A program made the translations under genes and the position numbers. Below are positions 27,241-38,979 of a stretch of 64,000 bases of DNA, in pieces (position 1 is the first letter of the stretch; each line of letters begins with the position of its first letter). A model generated the notes under the pieces. It made no database searches. It saw only the letters and a list, made by a program, of their open reading frames with translations, and was not told where the DNA came from. This DNA comes from Closterium sp. NIES-65 (lineage: Eukaryota > Streptophyta > Zygnematophyceae > Desmidiales > Closteriaceae). Location of the stretch: positions 1-64,000 of the forward strand of contig CANXME010000251.1 in NCBI GenBank assembly GCA_948144175.1. Direction: 5' to 3'.

Positions 27241-30200
27241 TCCCCGGCCAACAAACGCCCTTATATGGGGACGGTTCTTCATGCGGCGGGCCCGTTTGAA
27301 GGCAAAAAGAGCTGGAATCTCGTCCCAAGGTATCTAGGATTGTGGCAAACATGATCGTGCTGGGCGGTCCAGGATTCGAATAACATTGCTTCACATTTTA
27401 TACCGGTACGGATTTCGAAGCTTCCCGGGCTCACAAACGCCCTTATAGGGGGACGGTTCTTCATGCAGCGGGCCCGTTTGAAGGCAAAAAGAGCTGGAAT
27501 CTCGTCACAGGGTATCTAGGATTGTCGCAAACACGATCGTGCTGGGCGGTCCAGGATCCGAGTAACATTGCTTCACATTTTATACCGGTACAGATTTCGC
27601 AGCTTCCCGGGCTCACAAACGCCCTTATATGGGGACGGTTTCTCATGCGGCAGGCCTGTTTGAAGGCAAAAAGAGCTGGAATCTCGTCCCAACGTATCTG
27701 GGATTGTGGTAGACACGATCATGCTGGGCGGTCCAGGATTCGAATAACATTGCTTCACATTTTATACCGGTACGGATTTCGAAGCTTCCCGGGCTCACAA
27801 ACGCCCTTATAGGGGGACGGTTCTTCATGCAGCGGGCCCGTTTGAAGGCAAAAAGAGCTGGAATCTCGTCCCAGGGTATCTAGGATTGTGGCAAACACGA
27901 TCGTGCTGGGCGGTCCAGGATTCGAGTAACATTGCTTCACATTTTATACCGGTACGGATTTCGCAGCTTCCCGGGCTCACAAACGCCCTTATATGGGGAC
28001 GGTTTTTCACGCGGCGGGCCCGTTTGAAGGCAAAAAGAGCTGGAATCTTGTCCCAATGTATCTATGATTGTGGCAAACACGATCGTGCAGGGCAGTCCAG
28101 GATTCGAATAACATTGCTTCACGTTTTTTACTAGTACGGATTTCGAAGCTTCCCGGGCTCACAAACGCCCTTATAGGGGGACGGTTCTTCATGCGGCGGG
28201 CCCGTTTGAAGGCAAAAATAGCTGGAATCTCGTCCCAGGGTATCTAAGATTGTGGCAAACACGATCGTGCTGGGTGGTCCAGGATCCGAGTAGCATTGCT
28301 TCACATTTTATACCTGTACGGATTTCGCAGCTTCCCGGGCTCACAAACGCCCTTATATGGGGACGGTTTTTCATGCGGCGGGCCCGTTTGAAGGCAAAAA
28401 GAGCTGGAATCTCGTCCCAAGGTATCTAGTAATGTGGCAAACACGATTGTGGTGGGCGGTCCATGATTCGAATAACATTGCTTCACCTTTTATACCGGTA
28501 CGGATTTCGAAGCTTCCCGGGCTCACAAACGCCCTTATAGGGGGACGGTTCTTCATGTGGCGGGCCCGTTTGAAGGCAAAAAGAGCTGGAATCTCGTCCC
28601 AGGGTATCTAGGATTGTGGCAAACACGATCATGCTGGGCGGTCCAGGATCCGAGTAACATTGCTTCACATTTTATACCGGTACCGATTTCGCAGCTTCCC
28701 GGGCTCACAAACGCCCTTACATGGGGACGGTTTCTCATGCGGCGGGCCCATTTGAAGGCAAAAAGATCTGGAATCTCGTCCCAAGGTATCTAGTATTGTG
28801 ACAAACACGATTGTGGTGGGCGGTCCAGGATACAAATAACAATGCTTCACATTTTATACCAGTACGGATTTCGCAGCTTCCCGGGCTCACAAACGCCCTT
28901 ATATGGGGACGGGTTTTCATGCGGCGGGCCCGTTTGAAGGCAAAAAAAACTGGAATCTCGTCCCAGGGTATCTAGGATTGTGGCAAACACGATCGTGCTG
29001 GGCGGTCCAGGATCCGATTAACATTGCGTCACATTTTATACCGGTACGGATTTCGCAGCTTCCCGGGCTCACAAGCGCCCTTATATGGGGACGGTTTTTC
29101 ATGCGGCGGGCCCGTTTGAAGGCAAAAAGAGCTGGAATCTTGTCCCAAGGTATCTAGTAATGTGGCAAACACGATCGTGGTGGGCGGTCCAGGATTTGAA
29201 TAACATTGCTTCACATTTTATACCGGTACCGATTTCACAGCTTCCCGGGCTCACAAACGCCTTTACATGGGGATGGTTTCTTATGCGGCGGGCCCGTTTG
29301 AAGGCAAAAAGATCTGGAATCTCGTCCCAAGATATCTAGTATTGTGGCAAACACGATTGTGGTGGGCGGTCCAGGATACAAATAACAATGCTTCACATTT
29401 TATACCAGTACGGATTTCGCAGCTTCCCGGGCTCACAAACGCCCTTATATGGGGACGGGTTTTCATGCGGCGGGCCCGTTTGAAGGCAAAAAAAACTGGA
29501 ATCTCGTCCCAGGGTATCTAGGATTGTGGCAAACACGATCGTGCTGGGCGGTCCAGGATCCGAGTAACATTGAGTCACATTTTATACCGGTACGGATTTC
29601 GCAGCTTCCCGGGCTCACAAGCGCCCTTATATGGGGACGTTTTTTCATGTGGCGGGCCCGTTTGAAGGCAAAAAGAGCTGGAATCTCGTCCCAAGGTATC
29701 TAGTAATGTGGCAAACACGATCGTGGTGGGCGGTCCAGGATTCGAATAACATTGCTTCACATTTTTTACCGGTACGGATTTCGCAGCTTCCCGGGCTCAC
29801 AAACGCCCTTATATGGGGACGGTTCTTCATGCGGCGGGCCCGTTTGAAGGCAAAAAGAGCTGGAATCTCGTCCCAAGGTATCTAGGATTGTGGCAAACAC
29901 GATCGTGTTGGGTGGTCCAGGATTCGAATAACATTGCTTCACATTTTATACCGGTACGGATTTCGAAGCTTCCCGGGCTCACAAACGCCCTTATAGGGGG
30001 ACGGTTCTTCATGCGGCGGGCCCGTTTAAAGGCAAAAAGAGCTGGAATCTCGTCCCAGGGTATCTAGGATTGTGGCAAACACGATCGTGCTGGGCGGTCC
30101 AGGATCCGAGTAACATTGCTTCACATTTTATACCGGTACCGATTTCGCAGCTTCCCGGGCTCACAAACGCCCTTACATGGGGATGGTTTCTCATGCGGCG

Positions 30201-32414
30201 GGCCCGTTTGAAGGCAAAAAGATCTGGAATCTCGTCCCAAGGTATCTAGTATTGTGGCAAACACGATTGTGGTGGGCGGTCCAGGATACAAATAACAATG
30301 CTTCACATTTTATACCAGTACGGATTTCGCAGCTTCCCGGGCTCACAAACGCCCTTATATGGGGACGGGTTTTCATGCGGCGGGCCCGTTTGAAGGCAAA
30401 AAAAACTGGAATCTCGTCCCAGGGTATCTAGGATTGTGGCAAACACGATCGTGCTGGGCGGTCCAGGATCCGAGTAACATTGCGTCACATTTTATACCGG
30501 TACGGATTTCGCAGCTTCCCGGGCTCACAAGCGCCCTTACATGGGGACGGTTTTTCATGCGGCGGGCCCGTTTGAAGGCAAAAAGAGCTGGAATCTTGTC
30601 CCAAGGTATCTAGTAATGTGGCAAACACGATCGTGGTGGGCGGTCCAGGATTCGAATAACATTGCTTCACATTTTATACTGGTACGGATTTCGCAGCTTC
30701 CCGGGCTCACAAACGCCCTTATATGGGGACGGTTCTTCATGCGGCGGGCCCGTTTGAAGGCAAAAAGAGCTCGAATCTCGTCCCAAGGTATCTAGGATTG
30801 TGGCAAACACGATCGTGTTGGGTGGTCCAGGATTCGAATAACATTGCTTCACATTTTATACCGGTACGGATTTCGAAGCTTCCCGGGCTCACAAACGCCC
30901 TTATAGGGGGACGGTTCTTCGTGCGGCGGGCCCGTTTAAAGACAAAAAGAGCTGGAATCTCGTCCCAGGGTATCTAGGATTGTGGCAAACACGATCGTGC
31001 TGGGCGGTCCAGGATCCGAGTAACATTGCTTCACATTTTATACCGGTACCGATTTCGCAGCTTCCCGGGCTCACAAACGCCCTTACATGGGGACGGTTTC
31101 TCATGCGGCGGGCCCGTTTGAAGGCAAAAAAATCTGGAATCTCGTCCCAAGGTATCTAGTATTGTGGCAAACACGATTGTGGTGGGCGGTCCAGGATACA
31201 AATAACAATGCTTCACATTTTATACCAGTACGGATTTCGCAGCTTCCCGGGCTCACATACGCCCTTATATGGGGACGGGTTTTCATGCGGCGGGCCCGTT
31301 TGAAGGCAAAAAAAACCGGAATCTCGTCCCAGGGTATCTAGGATTGTGGCAAACACGATCGTGCTGGGCGGTCCAGGATCCGAGTAACATTGCGTCACAT
31401 TTTATACCGGTACGGATTTCGCAGCTCCCCGGGCTCACAAGCGCCCTTATATGGGGACGGTTTTTCATGCGGCGGGCCCGTTTGAAGGCAAAAAGAGCTG
31501 GAATCTCGTCCCAAGGTATCTAGTAATGTGGCAAACACGATCGTGGTGGGTGGTCCAGGATTCGAATAACATTGCTTCACATTTTATACCGGTACGGATT
31601 TCGAAGCTTCCCCGGCTCACAAACGCCCTTATAGGGGGACGGTTCTTCATGCGGCGAGCCCGTTTGAAGGCAAAAAGAGCTGGAATCTCGTCCCAGGGTA
31701 TCTAGGATTGTGGCAAACACGATCGTGCTGGGCGGTCCAGGATTCAATTAACATTGCTTCACATTTTATACCGGTACAGATTTCGAAGCTTCCCGGGCTC
31801 ACAAACGCCCTTTTAGGGGCAGTTATTCATGCGGCGGGCCCGTTTGAAGGCAAAAAGAGCTGAAATATCGTCCCAGGGTATCTAGGATTGTGGCAAACAC
31901 GATCGTGGTGGGCGGTCCAGGATTCGAATAACATTGCTTCACATTTTATACCGGTACGGATTTCGAAGCTTCCCCGGCTCACAAACGCTCTTATATGGGG
32001 ACGGTTCTTCATGCGGCGGGCCCGTTTGAAGGCAAAAAGAGCTGGATTCTCGTCCCAAGGTATCTAGGATTGTGGCAAACACGATCGTGCTGGGCGGTCT
32101 AGGATTCGAATAACATTGCTTCACATTTTATACCGGTACGGATTTCGAAGCTTCCCGGGCTCACAAACGCCCTTTTAGGGGCAGTTATTCATGCGGCGGG
32201 CCCGTTTGAAGGCAAAAAGAGCTGAAATATCGTCCCAGGGTATCTAGGATTGTGGCAAACACGATCGTGGTGGGCGGTCCAGGATTCGAATAACATTGCT
32301 TCACATTTTATACCGGTACGGATTTCGAAGCTTCCCCGGCTCACAAACGCTCTTATATGGGGACGGTTCTTCATGCGGCGGGCCCGTTTGAAGGCAAAAA
32401 GAGCTGGATTCTCG
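27241..32414 (+). repeat. Satellite block 5: mosaic of copies of earlier segments
   Basis: Positions 27.24-28.37 kb match 23.60-24.73 kb at an offset of 3640 bp (20 monomers). Positions 28.9-31.5 kb match 24.5-27.1 kb at an offset of 4368 bp (24 monomers), including the pentamer series. Near 31.8-32.4 kb a two-monomer unit marked by CCTTTTAGGGGCAGTTATTC is duplicated in tandem (about 362 bp apart). The pattern is that expected from repeated unequal exchange or segmental amplification. No gene is present. Confidence 0.86.
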
Positions 32415-35400
32415 TCCCAAGGTATCTAGGATTGTGGCAAACACGATCGTGCTGGGCGGTCTAGGATTCGAATAACATTGCTTCACATTTTATACCGGTA
32501 CGTATTTCGCAGCTTCCCGGGCTCACAAACGCCCTTATAGGGGGACGGTTCTTCATGCGGCGGGCCCGTTTGAAGGCAAAAAGAGCTGGAATCTCGTCCC
32601 AGGGTATCTAGGATTGTGGCAAACACGATCGTGGTGGGCGGTCCAGGATTCGAATCACATTGCTTCACATTTTATACCGGTACGGATTTCGAAGCTTCCC
32701 CGGCTCACAAACGCCCTTATATGGGGACGGTTCTTCATGCGGCGGGCCCGTTTGAAGGCAAAAAGAGCTGGAATCTCGTCCCAAGGTATCTAGGATTGTG
32801 GCAAACACGATCGTGCTGGGCGGTCCAGGATTCGAATAACATTGCTTCACATTTTATACCGGTACAGATTTCGAAGCTTCCCGGGCTCACAAACGCCCTT
32901 ATAGGGGGACGGTTCTTCATGCAGCGGGCCCGTTTGAAGGCAAAAAGAGCTGGAATCTCGTCACAGGGTATCTAGGATTGTGGCAAACACGATCGTGCTG
33001 GGCGGTCCAGGATCCGAGTAACATTGCTTCACATTTTATACCGGTACGGATTTCGCAGCTTCCCGGGCTCACAAACGCCCTTATATGGGGACGTTTTTTC
33101 ACGCGGCAGGCTCGTTTGAAGGCAAAAAGAGCTGGAATCTTGTCCCAATGTATCTTTGATTGTGGCAAACACGATCATGCTGGGCGGTCGAGGATTCGAA
33201 TAACATTGCTTCACGTTTTTTACCGGTACGGATTTCGAAGCTTCCCGGGCTCACAAACGCCATTATAGGGGGACAGTTCTTCATGCGGCGGGCCCGTTTG
33301 AAGACAAAAAGAGCTGGAATCTTGTCCCAGGGTATCTAAGATTGTGGCAAACACGATCGTGCTGGGTGGTCCAGGATCCGAGTAACATTGCTTCACATTT
33401 TATACCAGTACGTATTTCGCAGCTTCCCGGGCTCACAAACGCCCTTATAGGGGGACGGTTCTTCATGCGGCGGGCCCGTTTGAAGGCAAAAAGAGCTGGA
33501 ATCTCGTCCCAGGGTATGTAGGATTGTGGCAAACACGATCGTAGTGGGCGGTCCAGGATTCGAATAACATTGCTTCACATTTTATACCGGTACGGATTTC
33601 GAAGCTTCCCCGGCTCACAAACGCCCTTATAGGGGGACGGTTCTTCATGCAGCGGGCCCGTTTGAAGGCAAAAAGAGCTGGAATCTCGTCACAGGGTATC
33701 TAGGATTGTGGCAAACACGATCGTGCTGGGCGGTCCAGGATCCGAGTAACATTGCTTCACATTTTATACCGGTACGGATTTCGAAGCTTCCCCGGCTCAC
33801 AAACGCCCTTATATGGGGACGGTTCTTCATGCGGCGGGCCCGTTTGAAGGCAAAAAGAGCTGGAATCTCGTCCCAAGGTATCTAGGATTGTGGCAAACAC
33901 GATCGTGCTGGGCGGTCCAGGATTCGAATAACATTGCTTCACATTTTATACCGGTACAGATTTCGAAGCTTCCCGGGCTCACAAACGCCCTTATAGGGGG
34001 ACGGTTCTTCATGCAGCGGGCCCGTTTGAAGGCAAAAAGAGCTGGAATCTCGTCACAGGGTATCTAGGATTGTGGCAAACACGATCGTGCTGGGCGGTCC
34101 AGGATCCGAGTAACATTGCTTCACATTTTATACCGGTACGGATTTCGCAGCTTCCCGGGCTTACAAACGCCCTTATATGGGGACGTTTTTTCACGCGGCG
34201 GGCTCGTTTGAAGGCAAAAAGAGCTGGAATCTTGTCCCAATGTATCTTTGATTGTGGCAAACACGATCATGCTGGGCGGTCCAGGATTCGAATAACATTG
34301 CTTCACGTTTTTTACCGGTACGGATTTCGAAGCTTCCCGGGCTCACAAACGCCCTTATAGGGGGACGGTTCTTCATGCGGCGGGCCCGTTTGAAGACAAA
34401 AAGAGCTGGAATCTTGTCCCAGGGTATCTAAGATTGTGGCAAACACGATCGTGCTGGGTGGTCCAGGATCCGAGTAACATTGCTTCACAGTTTATACCAG
34501 TACGTATTTCGCAGCTTCCCGGGCTCACAAACGCCCTTATAGGGGGACGGTTCTTCATGCGGCGGGCCCGTTTGAAGGCAAAAAGAGCTGGAATCTCGTC
34601 CCAGGGTATCTAGGATTGTGGCAAACACGATCGTGGTGGGCGGTCCAGGATTCGAATAACATTGCTTCACATTTTATACCGGTACGGATTTCGAAGCTTC
34701 CCCGGCTCACAAACGCCCTTATAGGGGGACGGTTCTTCATGCAGCGGGCCCGTTTGAAGGCAAAAAGAGCTGGAATCTCGTCACAGGGTATCTAGGATTG
34801 TGGCAAACACGATCGTGCTGGGCGGTCCAGGATCCGAGTAACATTGCTTCACATTTTATACCGGTACGGATTTCGAAGCTTCCCCGGCTCACAAACGCCC
34901 TTATATGGGGACGGTTCTTCATGCGGCGGGCCCGTTTGAAGGCAAAAAGAGCTGGAATCTCGTCCCAAGGTATCTAGGATTGTGGCAAACACGATCGTGC
35001 TGGGCGGTCCAGGATTCAAATAACATTGCTTCACATTTTATACCGGTACAGATTTCGAAGCTTCCCGGGCTCACAAACGCCCTTATAGGGGGACGGTTCT
35101 TCATGCAGCGGGCCCGTTTGAAGGCAAAAAGAGCTGGAATCTCGTCACAGGGTATCTAGGATTGTGGCAAACACGATCGTGCTGGGCGGTCCAGGATCCG
35201 AGTAACATTGCTTCACATTTTATACCGGTACGGATTTCGCAGCTTCCCGGGCTCACAAACGCCCTTATATGGGGACGTTTTTTCACGCGGCAGGCTCGTT
35301 TGAAGGCAAAAAGAGCTGGAATCTTGTCCCAATGTATCTTTGATTGTGGCAAACACGATCATGCTGGGCGGTCGAGGATTCGAATAACATTGCTTCACGT

Positions 35401-36880
35401 TTTTTACCGGTACGGATTTCGAAGCTTCCCGGGCTCACAAACGCCATTATAGGGGGACGGTTCTTCATGCGGCGGGCCCGTTTGAAGACAAAAAGAGCTG
35501 GAATCTTGTCCCAGGGTATCTAAGATTGTGGCAAACACGATCGTGCTGGGTGGTCCAGGATCCGAGTAACATTGCTTCACATTTTATACCAGTACGTATT
35601 TCGCAGCTTCCCGGGCTCACAAACGCCCTTATAGGGGGACGGTTCTTCATGCGGCGGGCCCGTTTGAAGGCAAAAAGAGCTGGAATCTCGTCCCAGGGTA
35701 TCTAGGATTGTGGCAAACACGATCGTAGTGGGCGGTCCAGGATTCGAATAACATTGCTTCACATTTTATACCGGTACGGATTTCGAAGCTTCCCCGGCTC
35801 ACAAACGCCCTTATAGGGGGACGGTTCTTCATGCAGCGGGCCCGTTTGAAGGCAAAAAGAGCTGGAATCTCGTCACAGGGTATCTAGGATTGTGGCAAAC
35901 ACGATCGTGCTGGGCGGTCCAGGATCCGAGTAACATTGCTTCACATTTTATACCGGTACGGATTTCGAAGCTTCCCCGGCTCACAAACGCCCTTATATGG
36001 GGACGGTTCTTCATGCGGCGGGCCCGTTTGAAGGCAAAAAGAGCTGGAATCTCGTCCCAAGGTATCTAGGATTGTGGCAAACACGATCGTGCTGGGCGGT
36101 CCAGGATTCGAATAACATTGCTTCACATTTTATACCGGTACAGATTTCGAAGCTTCCCGGGCTCACAAACGCCCTTATAGGGGGACGGTTCTTCATGCAG
36201 CGGGCCCGTTTGAAGGCAAAAAGAGCTGGAATCTCGTCACAGGGTATCTAGGATTGTGGCAAACACGATCGTGCTGGGCGGTCCAGGATCCGAGTAACAT
36301 TGCTTCACATTTTATACCGGTACGGATTTCGCAGCTTCCCGGGCTTACAAACGCCCTTATATGGGGACGTTTTTTCACGCGGCGGGCTCGTTTGAAGGCA
36401 AAAAGAGCTGGAATCTTGTCCCAATGTATCTTTGATTGTGGCAAACACGATCATGCTGGGCGGTCCAGGATTCGAATAACATTGCTTCACGTTTTTTACC
36501 GGTACGGATTTCGAAGCTTCCCGGGCTCACAAACGCCCTTATAGGGGGACGGTTCTTCATGCGGCGGGCCCGTTTGAAGACAAAAAGAGCTGGAATCTTG
36601 TCCCAGGGTATCTAAGATTGTGGCAAACACGATCGTGCTGGGTGGTCCAGGATCCGAGTAACATTGCTTCACAGTTTATACCAGTACGTATTTCGCAGCT
36701 TCCCGGGCTCACAAACGCCCTTATAGGGGGACGGTTCTTCATGCGGCGGGCCCGTTTGAAGGCAAAAAGAGCTGGAATCTCGTCCCAGGGTATCTAGGAT
36801 TGTGGCAAACACGATCGTAGTGGGCGGTCCAGGATTCGAATAACATTGCTTCACATTTTATACCGGTACGGATTTCGAAG
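32415..36880 (+). repeat. Satellite block 6: 1092-bp hexamer higher-order repeat, first block
   Basis: Six distinguishable monomers repeat every 1092 bp; one diagnostic monomer begins near 32735, 33827, 34919 and 36011. Within the hexamer, monomers alternate between ATTCGAATA and ATCCGAGTA at the BamHI-like site, so the unit is three dimers. Two hexamer versions alternate. One has GGCAGGCTCG and GGTCGAGG (33109, 33188); the other has GGCGGGCTCG and GGTCCAGG with GGGCTTACAAACG. No gene is present. Confidence 0.92.
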
Positions 36881-38979
36881 CTTCCCGGGCTCACAAACGC
36901 CCTTATAGGGGGACGGTTCTTCATGCGGCGGGCCCGTTTAAAGGCAAAAAGAGCTGGAATCTCGTCCCAGGGTATCTAGGATTGTGGCAAACACGATCGT
37001 GCTGGGCGGTCCAGGATCCGAGTAACATTGCTTCACATTTTATACCGGTACCGATTTCGCAGCTTCCCGGGCTCACAAACGCCCTTACATGGGGACGGTT
37101 TCTCATGCGGCGGGCCCGTTTGAAGGCAAAAAGATCTGGAATCTCGTCCCAAGGTATCTAGTATTGTGGCAAACACGATTGTGGTGGGCGGTCCAGGATA
37201 CAAATAACAATGCTTCACATTTTATACCAGTACGGATTTCGCAGCTTCCCGGGCTCACAAACGCCCTTATATGGGGACGGGTTTTCATGCGGCGGGCCCG
37301 TTTGAAGGCAAAAAAAACTGGAATCTCGTCCCAGGGTATCTAGGATTGTGGCAAACACGATCGTGCTGGGCGGTCCAGGATCCGAGTAACATTGCGTCAC
37401 ATTTTATACCGGTACGGATTTCGCAGCTTCCCGGGCTCACAAGCGCCCTTACATGGGGACGGTTTTTCATGCGGCGGGCCCGTTTGAAGGCAAAAAGAGC
37501 TGGAATCTTGTCCAAAGGTATCTAGTAATGTGGCAAACACGATCGTGGTGGGCGGTCCAGGATTCGAATAACATTGCTTCACATTTTATACTGGTACGGA
37601 TTTCGCAGCTTCCCGGGCTCACAAACGCCCTTATATGGGGACGGTTCTTCATGCGGCGGGCCCGTTTGAAGGCAAAAAGAGCTCGAATCTCGTCCCAAGG
37701 TATCTAGGATTGTGGCAAACACGATCGTGTTGGGTGGTCCAGGATTCGAATAACATTGCTTCACATTTTATACCGGTACGGATTTCGAAGCTTCCCGGGC
37801 TCACAAACGCCCTTATAGGGGGACGGTTCTTCGTGCGGCGGGCCCGTTTAAAGACAAAAAGAGCTGGAATCTCGTCCCAGGGTATCTAGGATTGTGGCAA
37901 ACACGATCGTGCTGGGCGGTCCAGGATCCGAGTAACATTGCTTCACATTTTATACCGGTACCGATTTCGCAGCTTCCCGGGCTCACAAACGCCCTTACAT
38001 GGGGACGGTTTCTCATGCGGCGGGCCCGTTTGAAGGCAAAAAAATCTGGAATCTCGTCCCAAGGTATCTAGTATTGTGGCAAACACGATTGTGGTGGGCG
38101 GTCCAGGATACAAATAACAATGCTTCACATTTTATACCAGTACGGATTTCGCAGCTTCCCGGGCTCACATACGCCCTTATATGGGGACGGGTTTTCATGC
38201 GGCGGGCCCGTTTGAAGGCAAAAAAAACCGGAATCTCGTCCCAGGGTATCTAGGATTGTGGCAAACACGATCGTGCTGGGCGGTCCAGGATCCGAGTAAC
38301 ATTGCGTCACATTTTATACCGGTACGGATTTCGCAGCTCCCCGGGCTCACAAGCGCCCTTACATGGGGACGGTTTTTCATGCGGCGGGCCCGTTTGAAGG
38401 CAAAAAGAGCTGGAATCTTGTCCCAAGGTATCTAGTAATGTGGCAAACACGATCGTGGTGGGCGGTCCAGGATTCGAAAAACATTGCTTCACATTTTATA
38501 CTGGTACGGATTTCGCAGCTTCCCGGGCTCACAAACGCCCTTATATGGGGACGGTTCTTCATGCGGCGGGCCCGTTTGAAGGCAAAAAGAGCTCGAATCT
38601 CGTCCCAAGGTATCTAGGATTGTGGCAAACACGATCGTGTTGGGTGGTCCAGGATTCGAATAACATTGCTTCACATTTTATACCGGTACGGATTTCGAAG
38701 CTTCCCGGGCTCACAAACGCCCTTATAGGGGGACGGTTCTTCGTGCGGCGGGCCCGTTTAAAGACAAAAAGAGCTGGAATCTCGTCCCAGGGTATCTAGG
38801 ATTGTGGCAAACACGATCGTGCTGGGCGGTCCAGGATCCGAGTAACATTGCTTCACATTTTATACCGGTACCGATTTCGCAGCTTCCCGGGCTCACAAAC
38901 GCCCTTACATGGGGACGGTTTCTCATGCGGCGGGCCCGTTTGAAGGCAAAAAAATCTGGAATCTCGTCCCAAGGTATCT
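36881..38979 (+). repeat. Satellite block 7: pentamer island between hexamer blocks
   Basis: The hexamer is interrupted by about 2.1 kb of the 910-bp pentamer type (diagnostic monomers near 37103 and 38013, and 37271 and 38181). It matches 30.0-31.3 kb at an offset of about 6912 bp and shares private changes, such as AAAAACCGGAATC near 38224 and 31312. The left switch is near 36880, and the right switch near 38980, where TAGTATTG expected for the pentamer becomes TAGGATTG. No gene is present. Confidence 0.88.
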
